Origin: Sipunculus nudus
Lineage: Eukaryota > Annelida > Sipuncula > Golfingiida > Sipunculidae
NCBI GenBank assembly: GCA_026874595.1
Contig: CM049320.1
Coordinates: 34,692,214-34,756,213, forward strand
Length of the DNA stretch: 64,000 bases
Direction: 5' to 3'
This document shows positions 22,040 to 31,147 of this stretch, piece after piece; positions within the stretch are counted from its first letter, which is position 1, and the number at the start of each line of letters is the position of its first letter. A program made the translations under genes and the position numbers. The notes under the pieces are model-generated. The model was not told the origin of the DNA, searched no databases, and worked only from the letters and a program-made list of their open reading frames with translations.

Positions 22040-23960
22040 CATGTAAATGTCAAGTTATGTTAAAATTTCACCCTGTAGATGTTTTTCCTTTAGTGTTAAC
22101 ACACATCAAATATCAAGTGTAGGAACTGTTTTATTTTGATTTCAATGTCCATGAAACTTGAGTGCTGGAATGCGATCTTCAGATTTACAGCTGCCATCTG
22201 AAAAGAATAGAGTTTTTAAGCATTCAGAAAAGCCTTGAGTATGTACCAGGAATTTTGCAATAGCAGGAAACATCTTATTATTCTAAGGTGTTATTTTGAT
22301 TATAATATCAAAGAAGGGACAAATAATGTTTTTCTTTAAAGCTCAAAGATGTAAACACAACATTGTCTTAAAAGCATATTACCAGCATGGAAGGGTTAAA
22401 TCTTTATGTTCTATTCAGCCAGTAGGAACAACGAAAAAGGAGCATACTTTTTTGACAATACATCTTTAGTTTCATTATGTTTGGTTAAATGTGAACAGTT
22501 ACATGTGCCTTTTTCATGGTATAAACATAAAAAAAATACAGTAAAACAGTAATGTAAAACACAAAGTATATTGCAAAAATGATACTGCCACAAACACTAC
22601 CCACTCCTACGAGAAAATATATATATATACTCCTGAGTTGCACATGGGCAGCAAATATCATTTGCATTGCCAACTGAGCTGAATAGTGTAAAATCCTAGC
22701 CATGCGCTGCCCACCATGTATTTTTGTATGGGTTAACTTGTTCACTGCTATATATCACTTTTTGCCTAAATGTTGAGTGTGCAAGCAAAGTTAACAACCA
22801 AAATATTACTATTTATACCCTCTTCATAAGTAAATACAATATCAGATAAATGGAAATTAACTATGATGCCATATTAGGCAGAATAAACCAATTTTTAATA
22901 GGATAGTGCAATATTTTGTTTTAAATATACATAAGAGAAAGTTTGGATATAAAAATAAGATGTAATTCCTAAAATTTAAGATATCTAATTATAACTCAGT
23001 AAATCCTGAGTTATAACAATATAAAAAAGACAATCCTCTTTTCAGTATGGTAGGATTTGGTAAATTAATATAATAGGAAAAGTCAGCTGAGCACCAGGAC
23101 TCGTGGCCTGTTGTTATTTTTTAGGCAAGTATGCATTCTGCCACTTGTATTTATGTATCAGTATATGTCACAGTGTACATATTCAGTACGGATCTCCAAC
23201 AGCTTACTGGTTTTCTATTCAGAACTCAACATAGCCACTAATATTCTAAACTTAAATAGTGACACAACCAGGTTTTTATGCTTTTACTTATTTACTTTTA
23301 AGATTTTATGAAAGAATAATGGTAATGAGTAACTTCATAATCACAATAACATGGATGTCATATTATAAACATGAGTGAAGCACCTTAATAAAATCGCTTG
23401 TTATATTAAATATATTTTACCTCTAGATGACCACTTTAATGGGAATTAAGTAGTAGTGAATCACACCCTTAAGCATGTAATGGTTTCTTATGTATTTACT
23501 ATCATTTTTGTAAATGCTCGGTGAAAATCATGATTTGTTCAGTTATTAACTTTTTAATAACATATTCTACTGATTATTATATACCCATTTTAATCGCTAA
23601 CTGTAACTTTTATGCATGCATATAGTGCTTCAAGTACATAAAATAATTTTAAAAGTTTTTAAACACTTTTGCCCCATTTTTACTTTTTACATTGGTACCT
23701 TTTTTATCACTTAAAATTACTAATTCTTATTTAAACATGTTCAAAAATGGTAACTTAAAATTGTTTTACAAATTTATTCATAAAAGTGTCTGTATAATCA
23801 AAATTATTTAAATTTTTTTTTCATTTTTCCCTAATATTTTATTTATTCATTTTATTTTAATAATCAGTCTTGCCACCTTTTCTATTGAACTTCTAATTGA
23901 ATAATCCGAAGTTATAACAAAAATTACCAATGTTATTTCATAAAAATTATGTTTTACAAT
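22040..23960. other. Interior of the 21794-30860 element, left part
   Basis: AT-rich, with no protein motif in any frame. The small frames at 22411-22745 and 23111-23311 are uninformative. Confidence 0.4.
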
Positions 23961-23967
23961 CTTATGG

Positions 23968-23969
<2 letters not shown>

Positions 23970-24038
<69 letters not shown>
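23970..24038. repeat. (TA)n microsatellite
   Basis: Pure TA tract. It inflates the reading frame at 23847-24206 to a false 119-residue protein. Confidence 0.95.
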
Positions 24039-24043
<5 letters not shown>

Positions 24044-24753
24044 CATATGAATGTGAATATAATGCCATGGTCATTTGCTTCATTAATGTCATTTTAAAGT
24101 TTTTAATGAAGATGAAATGAGGGATGAGGTCAACATTGCACTTTGGTAGGACAGAGAAGGCTTCAGTGAATATGCTTATAAGGGCATAACATGACAGCCT
24201 GAGCACTGTTCTGGCTCAAGTTTATAAATGAGGTGAGGGAGAAAGAGAGGGGATAGTTTGGTCTGTATAGGCCATGTAATATAATCTAAGGAATGCAGCA
24301 GGTTCAGGCTAGGTCAGACAATAATGGCTTTGGCTTCCTTTGCTTGGGTTGGTGTAATGCCCCCTGGCAGCTTCTCAGGAGCCAGTCACACTGATATGTG
24401 ACACTATGACAGATCAACTACATGTACAGAAAACTTAGTATATAATCACACAGTCACACACACATTTGAATACATATATATGCACAAATACCTCTATTAA
24501 CACAACACACGTAGACACATACATATATATCATGTACAAGATGAGAAAAATATGCAAAAGTCAGATTCGAACCTCAATCTTCATTTTACATATTCCTACA
24601 CTATATATATATATAGTAATCATGGTGATCTAGCGGTGAGGTGACTTGACGTGGTCTTCTTCGCTCTGACGAAAAAAAATTATTTTTCTCTAGAAAGTAA
24701 GCATCACCTACACTCAACCTGCTACTGAAAGATACTTTGTATAATAAGGACTT

Positions 24754-25815
24754 ATGGGTGTGAGTTTGGAGGCATACCGAGCCCGCATTGGCTTGTACGG
24801 GCCTGGACCATGCAGGAAGCCACGATGGAGGGTCCCGGTGCTGTTACTACTCAACTATGGCACGAAGGTACGTGGGTGTGTGAAACTGGCTTTCATTATC
24901 GCCCTCCTCCTCGTTTGTTGTGGAGATGTGGAGGTGAACCCCGGCCCACCACCGACCGGTCCCAAGGCTAAGCAGACTGATGTAACCACCCCAGCCCAGC
25001 AGAGGACCCTACGACCAACACAGGCCAGGTTGAACAGGTCAGAGAGTGGGGACCTTAGTTTGGTCATGAACAAAGGGGAAGGACAGCAGGGTGCGACAGC
25101 TAAGCCGGTTCCGGATGAGGCAGGACGTCCCACTCCCTCCAGCAGAGATACCACCAGTCCCCAGGCCCGACCGATGGAACAGCATGACTTGGACACACCA
25201 GAGGGACTAAAACGGCAAGTTATGTATTTAACAAGCCACCTCTCGACCCTTGAACAGGAACTGAACAATGTTAATGACAGATTATCTAAGGCAGAGGCAG
25301 AGAATACAGAACTACGCAATAAATGTGATAAATTAGAAAATCAGTCTAGGCGGAACAACTTGTTGTTCCATGGTATCCCAGAAAGTAATGGACGGGAAAG
25401 CTGGGAAGAATGTGAACAGAAAGTAAAATCAGTAATGAAGGACAAAATGGGAATGAATTCAGAAACTGTAGATAATGAAATTAGTATCGAAAGAGCACAC
25501 CGGTTACCTGTTAAGTCTAGAGATGGAAAGCCAAGACCTGTAATTGTAAAATTTGTGTACTATAAACAGAAAGAAAGTGTCATGAAACAGGCAAGACAAA
25601 CATTGAAAGATTCAGATTTCAGAGTATCGCATGATTTTAGTGAACATGTCAGGCTTGCAAGGCGTAATCTTATCCCCTTTATGGTAAAGGCTAGAGAAGA
25701 TAACAAAGAAGCTTTTCTATCTTTTGATAAACTTTCTATTGAAGGACAAATGTTCAAATGGGATTTTGATTCAAATTCAAAAGTGATGGTAGGGAAAACT
25801 AAGAACGATAAATAA
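24754..25815 (+). CDS. LINE ORF1: 2A leader, coiled coil, RRM-like nucleic-acid chaperone
   Basis: 353 residues. ORF1 proteins of this kind bind LINE RNA and act as nucleic-acid chaperones in the RNP. Residues 1-64 form a basic then hydrophobic leader (LAFIIALLLVCC at 45-56) that ends in the 2A motif DVEVNPGP (58-65). Ribosome skipping would separate the leader from the rest between G64 and P65. Residues 66-148 are a low-complexity P/T/S/Q linker. Residues 150-197 are a heptad-rich coiled coil. The RRM-like core starts near 198 (LENQSRRNNLLFHGIPE), and the C-terminal domain holds IERAHRLPVK and RPVIVKF. The ATG is fixed by an in-frame TAA at 24745-24747. ORF2 follows in the same frame. Confidence 0.92.
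   Translation: MGVSLEAYRARIGLYGPGPCRKPRWRVPVLLLLNYGTKVRGCVKLAFIIALLLVCCGDVEVNPGPPPTGPKAKQTDVTTPAQQRTLRPTQARLNRSESGDLSLVMNKGEGQQGATAKPVPDEAGRPTPSSRDTTSPQARPMEQHDLDTPEGLKRQVMYLTSHLSTLEQELNNVNDRLSKAEAENTELRNKCDKLENQSRRNNLLFHGIPESNGRESWEECEQKVKSVMKDKMGMNSETVDNEISIERAHRLPVKSRDGKPRPVIVKFVYYKQKESVMKQARQTLKDSDFRVSHDFSEHVRLARRNLIPFMVKAREDNKEAFLSFDKLSIEGQMFKWDFDSNSKVMVGKTKNDK
24922..24948 (+). promoter_or_regulatory. 2A ribosome-skipping signal
   Basis: Encodes GDVEVNPGP, a match to the D(V/I)ExNPG|P consensus, preceded by a hydrophobic helix as active 2As are. Family knowledge: 2A sequences are reported at the N-terminus of ORF1 in some animal APE-type LINEs. Activity here is inferred. Confidence 0.9.
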
Positions 25816-25818
25816 CGG
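25813..25818 (+). promoter_or_regulatory. Single in-frame TAA between ORF1 and ORF2, followed by CGG
   Basis: ORF1 ends at TAA (25813-25815). The same frame is then open to 29442. No ATG occurs in that frame until roughly residue 197 after 25852, inside the endonuclease domain. The stop is followed by CGGTTA. This arrangement needs readthrough, reinitiation at a non-AUG codon, or is a mutated fusion. Confidence 0.75.
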
Positions 25819-28800
25819 TTAGGCCAGGGTCTGAATGTTTCCAAAACACTTGTGAAATCTGTATTGTTACCAGTTTCAGATGCTGATCAACCGGATGACA
25901 GAGATGTTGTTGAACTTATTTCACCATACCAGCACTGTACTAACACTGAGACTGCACGTGCACCAGATAAACAGGTAAGCACATGTTCACATACTAATTC
26001 AGGCACACTTACTAAACCTCTCAGTTTATGTAATGCTGAAAATAATACTGTAAACTTTGTTTCATGGAATGCTGGGGGTCTGAAAAACAAGATTGATTCT
26101 GCAGAATTTTTAGATTTAATAAATGATTCTGATATATTGTGTATTGTGGAAACTTGGGCATCTTGTGAAGAAGAGTTTAACTATTACTTTGAACAATTTC
26201 TGTACTTTGCAAGTGTTAGAGATAAAGTTGGCAGAGGAGGAATAATTGTATGTGTAAGAAAGAATTGCAATTTTAAGATAATCAACATTAAAAAATATAC
26301 AGATATAATTGTTTTAATCCTGGATGGTGTAGCTTTTAATTTGGATAAACCTGTTCTATTATTATGTGCATATATTGCTCCAGAGGGTTCAGTATTATAT
26401 GAAACTTTAGATGAAAGTGATGGAATAGTAAGACTAGAAAATATTATGGTAGATATTGTAACAAAATATGGAGATTTATATGTCATTTTAATGGGCGATT
26501 TGAATGCTAGGATTGGTAAAATGTGTGATTACATAGAAAATGATCATTTAGGATTTATTGGTTTAAATGAAACTTACCCTTCGGATGAATTTCAAATGTG
26601 TAGAAATTCAAAGGATGGCAGGACTAACAAATTTGGTTTTTCATTACAACAGTTGTGTTGTGCGTTTAATATTCATATACTGAATGGTAGAATTCCACCA
26701 GATCTTGAAGGTGAATACACATGTGTAACACATGCTGGACAGAGTGTTATTGACTATATTGTTGCTAGTGCTGAACTATTTGTTAAAATAGAATCATTTT
26801 CTGTTTTAAGGTTAGATTTATCAGATCATTATCCAGTGAAATGTACAATAAGATTTGAATCTGACAGAAAAGTTCCAAAAAATTTGGTGTCCATGACTCC
26901 ATGGATAAAGTACAAACTTAAAACACAGGCCATTGATGAACTTATAGATGATCATTTATATAATGAACATACATGTAATTTTGAACATTATGTTCAACAA
27001 GATGTGGATAAGGCTGTTGAATACTTGAACAGGGTGATACACAACTTTACTATTCCTAAAATGTATAAGAAAAAAAAGAGGTGGTCACAACCAGATTGGT
27101 GGGATGAGGATTGTGCACAAGCAAAGCTAATAAAATTTTCAGCACTTGATGAATATAGGAGATCTGGTAATTTATATGATTTGAACATGTATAAAATGAA
27201 AAGACAACAATTTAAAAACCTATGTGATAATAAAAAGAAGTCTAAACAACAGTCTACAATGATACACTTATCAAATATTAAGAATATAAATGATTTATGG
27301 GTCTGTATTAAAAAGTACCTTAAGAAAGAGAATAGTGTTAATCATATTCCAGCAAACGAATGGTTTAATTACTTTAGAGCTTTGCTGAATGAAAATAAAA
27401 ACAATGTTAAAGAAGAATTTTGCCTTATGGCTAACATATACTTCGAAAATAATTATAACAGTGGGTCTGTATGTGGGTCCCTTAACAATGAAATAACGGT
27501 ATTTGAAATAAGACATGCAGTAAATCAGATGCAAAGTGGTAAATCTGCTGGACCAGATGGGCTACAAGTTGATATTATTAAGTCACTTTTAGAAATTATT
27601 TTGCCCTTATTACATACTTTGTTTAACAGTGTTTTCAATAAGGGATCATTCCCTGGTGAATGGAGTAAGGCAATCATATTTCCTCTACACAAGAAAGGTC
27701 CTTTAAATGATCCTAGTAATTATAGAGGGATATCATTATTGAATGTTACAGGAAAAATATTCACTAAAGTTTTGAATAATAGGCTCTCTCAGTATGTGCA
27801 GGAAATGAATATTTTATCCGAGTCTCAAGGTGGTTATAGAAAGGGGTATTCTACCATTGACCAAGCATATGTCTTGCATGCTTTAGTTCAGAAATACTTA
27901 GTTAAAAGAAAAGGAAGGTTTTATTGTTTATATATTGATTTTGCAAAAGCTTTTGACTGTGTGCAACATAATTTATTGTGGTATGTCTTATTGAAACAGG
28001 GTATAAATGGTAAAATATTAAATGTTATAAAATCAATGTATTCAAAAATGCAGTCTTGTATATTAACTGACGGTGGTCTTACCGATTATTTCTCATGCTC
28101 ATTAGGTACCAGACAGGGTTGCATGGTAAGTCCATTATTATTTTCCTTATTTATAAATGAGTATTGTAATATGTTACATAGAAGTGATTGTAAAGGGATA
28201 TATGTTAATGATAATCTTTCCAATGTAATGACTTTATTATTTGCAGATGATATGGTTAATTGTGCAGATACTGTTGGTAGACTTCAGCAACAGATTAATC
28301 TCTTGCACAATTTTTGTGAAAAATATGGTTTTAAAATTAACACAGATAAAACTAAAATTATGGTTTTTAGAAAAGGTGGTCCTTTACGAAAAGTTGAAAG
28401 ATGGTATTTAAATGGTAAACAGTTAGAAGTGGTTCCATACTATAAATATCTTGGTATTACTTTCTCAACAAAATTATCTTGGTCAAAAACACAACAACAG
28501 CAAGCTTTGCAAGCAAACAAAGCTGTATGTATGATTAAAAAATTCAGTAAAAAGTGTAAATATGTTAGTACTAAACATCTCTTTTATCTTTTTGATCAAA
28601 TGGTAGTGCCAGTATTAATATATGGATGCGAATTATGGGGCTTTAAGAAATCAGAAACTATAGAGAGAGTGCAGTACACATTTTGTAAATATATTTTAAA
28701 TGTAGGCCAGAATACTCCAAATGCAGCAGCATTAGGGGATTGTGGCAGATTTCCTTTGTTTGTAACTTGTTTATTACGTTGTGTTAAGTTTTGGGTTAAA

Positions 28801-29442
28801 TTACTGTATATGCCAGAACATAGGTATCAGAAACAAGTGTACAGTTTGTTGAAGAATTTAGACAACAGTGGTAAATCAAATTGGGTATCTCAAGTAAGAA
28901 CATTGCTATTTGAGTCTGGTTTTGGATATGTTTGGATGGCACAGTATGTTGGAGATGCGAATAAATTTTTGAAAGAATTTGAAATTAAAATAAGAGACAT
29001 GGCTATTCAAAACTGGCATAGTGATATTGAGTTGTGTAGTAAATTATATTATTATGGTGCTTTCAAATCTATGCTAACTCTTGAAAAGTATTTATATTGT
29101 ATTCCTAATAAGAAACATCGCATAGCACTTGCTAAACTTCGATGCTCCAATCATGAATTGGCTATAGAAATAGGTCGTCAAAATGATATATCTCGTGAAG
29201 AGAGGATCTGTAAATATTGTTTACATCATGGATACAATATTGTTGAGGATGAAGCTCACTTTATGCAAGAATGTATTCTATATAATGATTTGAGGATAAA
29301 ATACTTTAGACAAGACTTACATTACCCAAGTGAACAAAACTTTATTAAATTATTCAATTTAGACAATCATATTGAGATAATGAATGTTGCTGCATATGTA
29401 TATTATTCCTTTTTGAGGAGACGAAGAATAATAGATGGTTAA
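25816..29442 (+). CDS. LINE ORF2: APE endonuclease, reverse transcriptase, CCHC
   Basis: This enzyme nicks target DNA and copies LINE RNA by target-primed reverse transcription. The frame is open from 25816 and lacks an AUG start; numbering below is from the GTG at 25852 (1196 residues). The APE-type endonuclease covers about 66-335, with FVSWNAGG, E in VETWAS, GDLNA (D216, N218) and SDH (324-326). RT motifs are GKSAGPDG (564-570), YRGISLLN, the catalytic YIDFAKAFD (D696), GTRQGCMVSPLLF, and FADDM (797-801, D799/D800). A C-terminal C-X2-C-X12-H-X4-C knuckle uses C1120, C1123, H1136 and C1141. All catalytic residues are present, so the copy could be active. Confidence 0.94.
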   Translation, partial: RLGQGLNVSKTLVKSVLLPVSDADQPDDRDVVELISPYQHCTNTETARAPDKQVSTCSHTNSGTLTKPLSLCNAENNTVNFVSWNAGGLKNKIDSAEFLDLINDSDILCIVETWASCEEEFNYYFEQFLYFASVRDKVGRGGIIVCVRKNCNFKIINIKKYTDIIVLILDGVAFNLDKPVLLLCAYIAPEGSVLYETLDESDGIVRLENIMVDIVTKYGDLYVILMGDLNARIGKMCDYIENDHLGFIGLNETYPSDEFQMCRNSKDGRTNKFGFSLQQLCCAFNIHILNGRIPPDLEGEYTCVTHAGQSVIDYIVASAELFVKIESFSVLRLDLSDHYPVKCTIRFESDRKVPKNLVSMTPWIKYKLKTQAIDELIDDHLYNEHTCNFEHYVQQDVDKAVEYLNRVIHNFTIPKMYKKKKRWSQPDWWDEDCAQAKLIKFSALDEYRRSGNLYDLNMYKMKRQQFKNLCDNKKKSKQQSTMIHLSNIKNINDLWVCIKKYLKKENSVNHIPANEWFNYFRALLNENKNNVKEEFCLMANIYFENNYNSGSVCGSLNNEITVFEIRHAVNQMQSGKSAGPDGLQVDIIKSLLEIILPLLHTLFNSVFNKGSFPGEWSKAIIFPLHKKGPLNDPSNYRGISLLNVTGKIFTKVLNNRLSQYVQEMNILSESQGGYRKGYSTIDQAYVLHALVQKYLVKRKGRFYCLYIDFAKAFDCVQHNLLWYVLLKQGINGKILNVIKSMYSKMQSCILTDGGLTDYFSCSLGTRQGCMVSPLLFSLFINEYCNMLHRSDCKGIYVNDNLSNVMTLLFADDMVNCADTVGRLQQQINLLHNFCEKYGFKINTDKTKIMVFRKGGPLRKVERWYLNGKQLEVVPYYKYLGITFSTKLSWSKTQQQQALQANKAVCMIKKFSKKCKYVSTKHLFYLFDQMVVPVLIYGCELWGFKKSETIERVQYTFCKYILNVGQNTPNAAALGDCGRFPLFVTCLLRCVKFWVKLLYMPEHRYQKQVYSLLKNLDNSGKSNWVSQVRTLLFESGFGYVWMAQYVGDANKFLKEFEIKIRDMAIQNWHSDIELCSKLYYYGAFKSMLTLEKYLYCIPNKKHRIALAKLRCSNHELAIEIGRQNDISREERICKYCLHHGYNIVEDEAHFMQECILYNDLRIKYFRQDLHYPSEQNFIKLFNLDNHIEIMNVAAYVYYSFLRRRRIIDG

Positions 29443-29636
29443 AGTATGTGTTACATACTCACTGATGATGGCAATATAGATACATTGTGTACTAAGGTAT
29501 GCAGTCATGTTACATGTGTTTGTTGCATTATATATTAATTAATAATAAGACTGCTACTTTATGTTCTATTAATGCAATTATTTGATTGAATTATTGTTGA
29601 AATGTTTGGAACTTTGGGCCTGAGGCCTTTTTCCTG

Positions 29637-29642
29637 AATAAA
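29637..29642 (+). terminator. LINE polyadenylation signal AATAAA
   Basis: It lies 10 nt before the (TA)n tail. A GGCC-TGA-GGCC hairpin precedes it, and a similar GC hairpin precedes the AATAAA-(TA)n of the decayed relative at 36428-37780. Confidence 0.7.
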
Positions 29643-29647
29643 CTCTG

Positions 29648-29651
<4 letters not shown>

Positions 29652-29687
<36 letters not shown>

Positions 29688-29729
29688 CAACTATAAAAAA
29701 AACAATGAACCAGCATGGCTATTCATACA

Positions 29730-29784
<55 letters not shown>
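29652..29784. repeat. Two (TA)n tracts at the LINE 3' junction
   Basis: 29652-29685 is the LINE tail, and 29736-29783 is a second TA tract after about 50 bp of unique sequence. Confidence 0.9.
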
Positions 29785-29786
<2 letters not shown>

Positions 29787-29907
29787 TGATTTCAAACATA
29801 AACATAAATGGACTTGGCCAGGAAACCTCTCCACTTAATTACCAAAATTTGTCATTATTTAACAATGCAAGAATTAAAGCAGGGAGGAATGAAGAATAAA
29901 AATATAC

Positions 29908-30600
29908 TCACAATGCTTGAACACGTCTAGCTGATTTGACTGTTTTCGCTGCACTGCTGATGTTTCCCGCCAGAATGTTGGCCTCACAAGGACACAGAAA
30001 CCAAAGACGAACCCAGTGCTGCTGGTGGTGGGGAGGGGTTACACAAGTGCACTTGAGGGGATCATTTGACAAGTGACACACCGAAAGTTGATGTGAGAAG
30101 CTGCAGTGTTCACTGTTCACAGGTCAAGTGAGGTTGCTGTACAGTCCACCAATTAATTAATGGTTCCTTGATAAATTTCAAGTTTGGAAATAATGGCACA
30201 GTTTTGAATTACCAGATTCTTGATTGATATATATTACCATTTTTATTTTGTTCACTGAATATACAAACTTCTGTCAGGAAAACAAAGCTTCTAAATTTTT
30301 AATGTATTTTATTGCTGGGGTGACAGTGCCGTCACATCACAAAAATGTTGATAGTATGTCCTTAATTACAGCATGCATTTTACAGCAATATACACGTATA
30401 CGCGTATTTGACCATTTACAATAATTTCTGACTGTATATAAATTGCACATTATTTGAATCACAACATCACCCCATATAATTTATATCATTAAAAAAAATT
30501 AAGGAAATGTGGTTACACTTTCTTGTGAGAAGCTTAGGCTAAATGAACATGATTCCCCTATATACTGAACAGCATGCAGGCACTCTTACCAAAAAAAAAA
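29908..30600. other. Interior of the 21794-30860 element, right part
   Basis: Contains a short minus-strand frame (29908-30120) whose end resembles COPS7 exon 1 (see findings). Nothing else is recognised. Confidence 0.35.
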
Positions 30601-31147
30601 ATATTGATGTCAGTTTGAGGTCAATTTGACATCAATTTGTTGTCTAAAACTTGACATCAATTTGATGTCAAATGAACATCAGTTAGATTGACCAAATTTA
30701 ATATATATATTATAATTCCTTTTAAAATTGATTTGCTTATTTCCTTATTCTACTTCTAGAGTAAATACAATCAAATAAAATCTGAAATGACATTGTTTTA
30801 CATTTTGATCAAATCTCAACCAATATTTGACGTCAAATTTACGTCAAGGTGCCCACTGGGGTGTTTCAGCCAGCGGGGACATGTATTACATTTTTTAGCC
30901 AAGTCAGTCAGGGCATCTCCTGATTTGTACGTCTATGGCTCCGCGCAGCTAGCACACGGCCCAATTAACGCACTGTGTTTATGTTAACACCTGCGATCGC
31001 GCCCGGTTCACGGTTTTTGACACTCATTTACAGGAGTAAACAAACGGTTTCAAGGCAATATTCTGGCAGGTAAAGATTTATTTTAAAGGGAAGGAGCTTT
31101 TTTTCGTGTTAACTCAACATGCTTAATAGGTGATTAGGTCCCTTTAA

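Larger units (their letters stand above)
24616..29685 (+). mobile_element. Structurally intact LINE with 2A leader
   Basis: A non-LTR retrotransposon of APE type. The 5' UTR is about 138 nt, then ORF1 (24754-25815), ORF2 (25816-29442), a 3' UTR with a GGGCCTGAGGCC mini-hairpin (29618-29629), AATAAA (29637-29642) and a (TA)n tail (29652-29685). A TA tract also abuts the 5' end (24602-24615). There is no internal stop or frameshift apart from the TAA between the ORFs, so the copy is young. Together with an APE domain, an L1-ORF1-like RRM and a CCHC, this suggests a CR1/Rex/L2-like group; the exact clade is not resolved. Confidence 0.93.
21794..30860. mobile_element. Insertion with CCCAGTGGGCA ends and TTGATGTCAAA arrays
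   Basis: It begins CCCAGTGGGCATTTGATG and ends GTCAAGGTGCCCACTGGG, an 11-bp perfect TIR. Behind each end lies an array of TTGATGTCAAA / TTGACGTCAA palindromic subrepeats (21800-22010; 30605-30850). Comparison with intact MITE copies places the junctions and suggests a 2-bp GT target duplication. Removing the LINE leaves about 4 kb, with no transposase I can recognise. It is probably a non-autonomous DNA transposon whose superfamily I cannot name. Confidence 0.85.
21579..31143. mobile_element. TTAA-flanked MITE, copy 1, split by a 9-kb insertion
   Basis: Left part 21579-21793, right part 30861-31143. TTAA lies immediately outside both ends (21575-21578, 31144-31147). The terminal sequence is AGGGAC..GATCA / TGATTAGGTCCCT. 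The parts match the unbroken copy at 50388-50893 in order, for example TTTTGCTTTATACA, GTTGGTAAACACAGTC, GTGTTTCAGCCAGCGGG and CGGTTTCAAGGCAA. Confidence 0.9.

Noticed and set aside
23847-24206. 119-residue minus-strand open frame
   Set aside because: The frame is carried by a (TA)n tract giving an IYIYIY run; no domain outside it. The same applies to frames at 36113-36316, 55949-56134, 29705-29899 and 43536-43721.
24855-25319. 154-residue antisense frame within LINE ORF1
   Set aside because: Shadow of ORF1, whose 2A, coiled coil and RRM motifs establish the real strand. The frames at 25560-25844, 25887-26090, 26184-26486, 26994-27188 and 27295-27534 are shadows of ORF1/ORF2.
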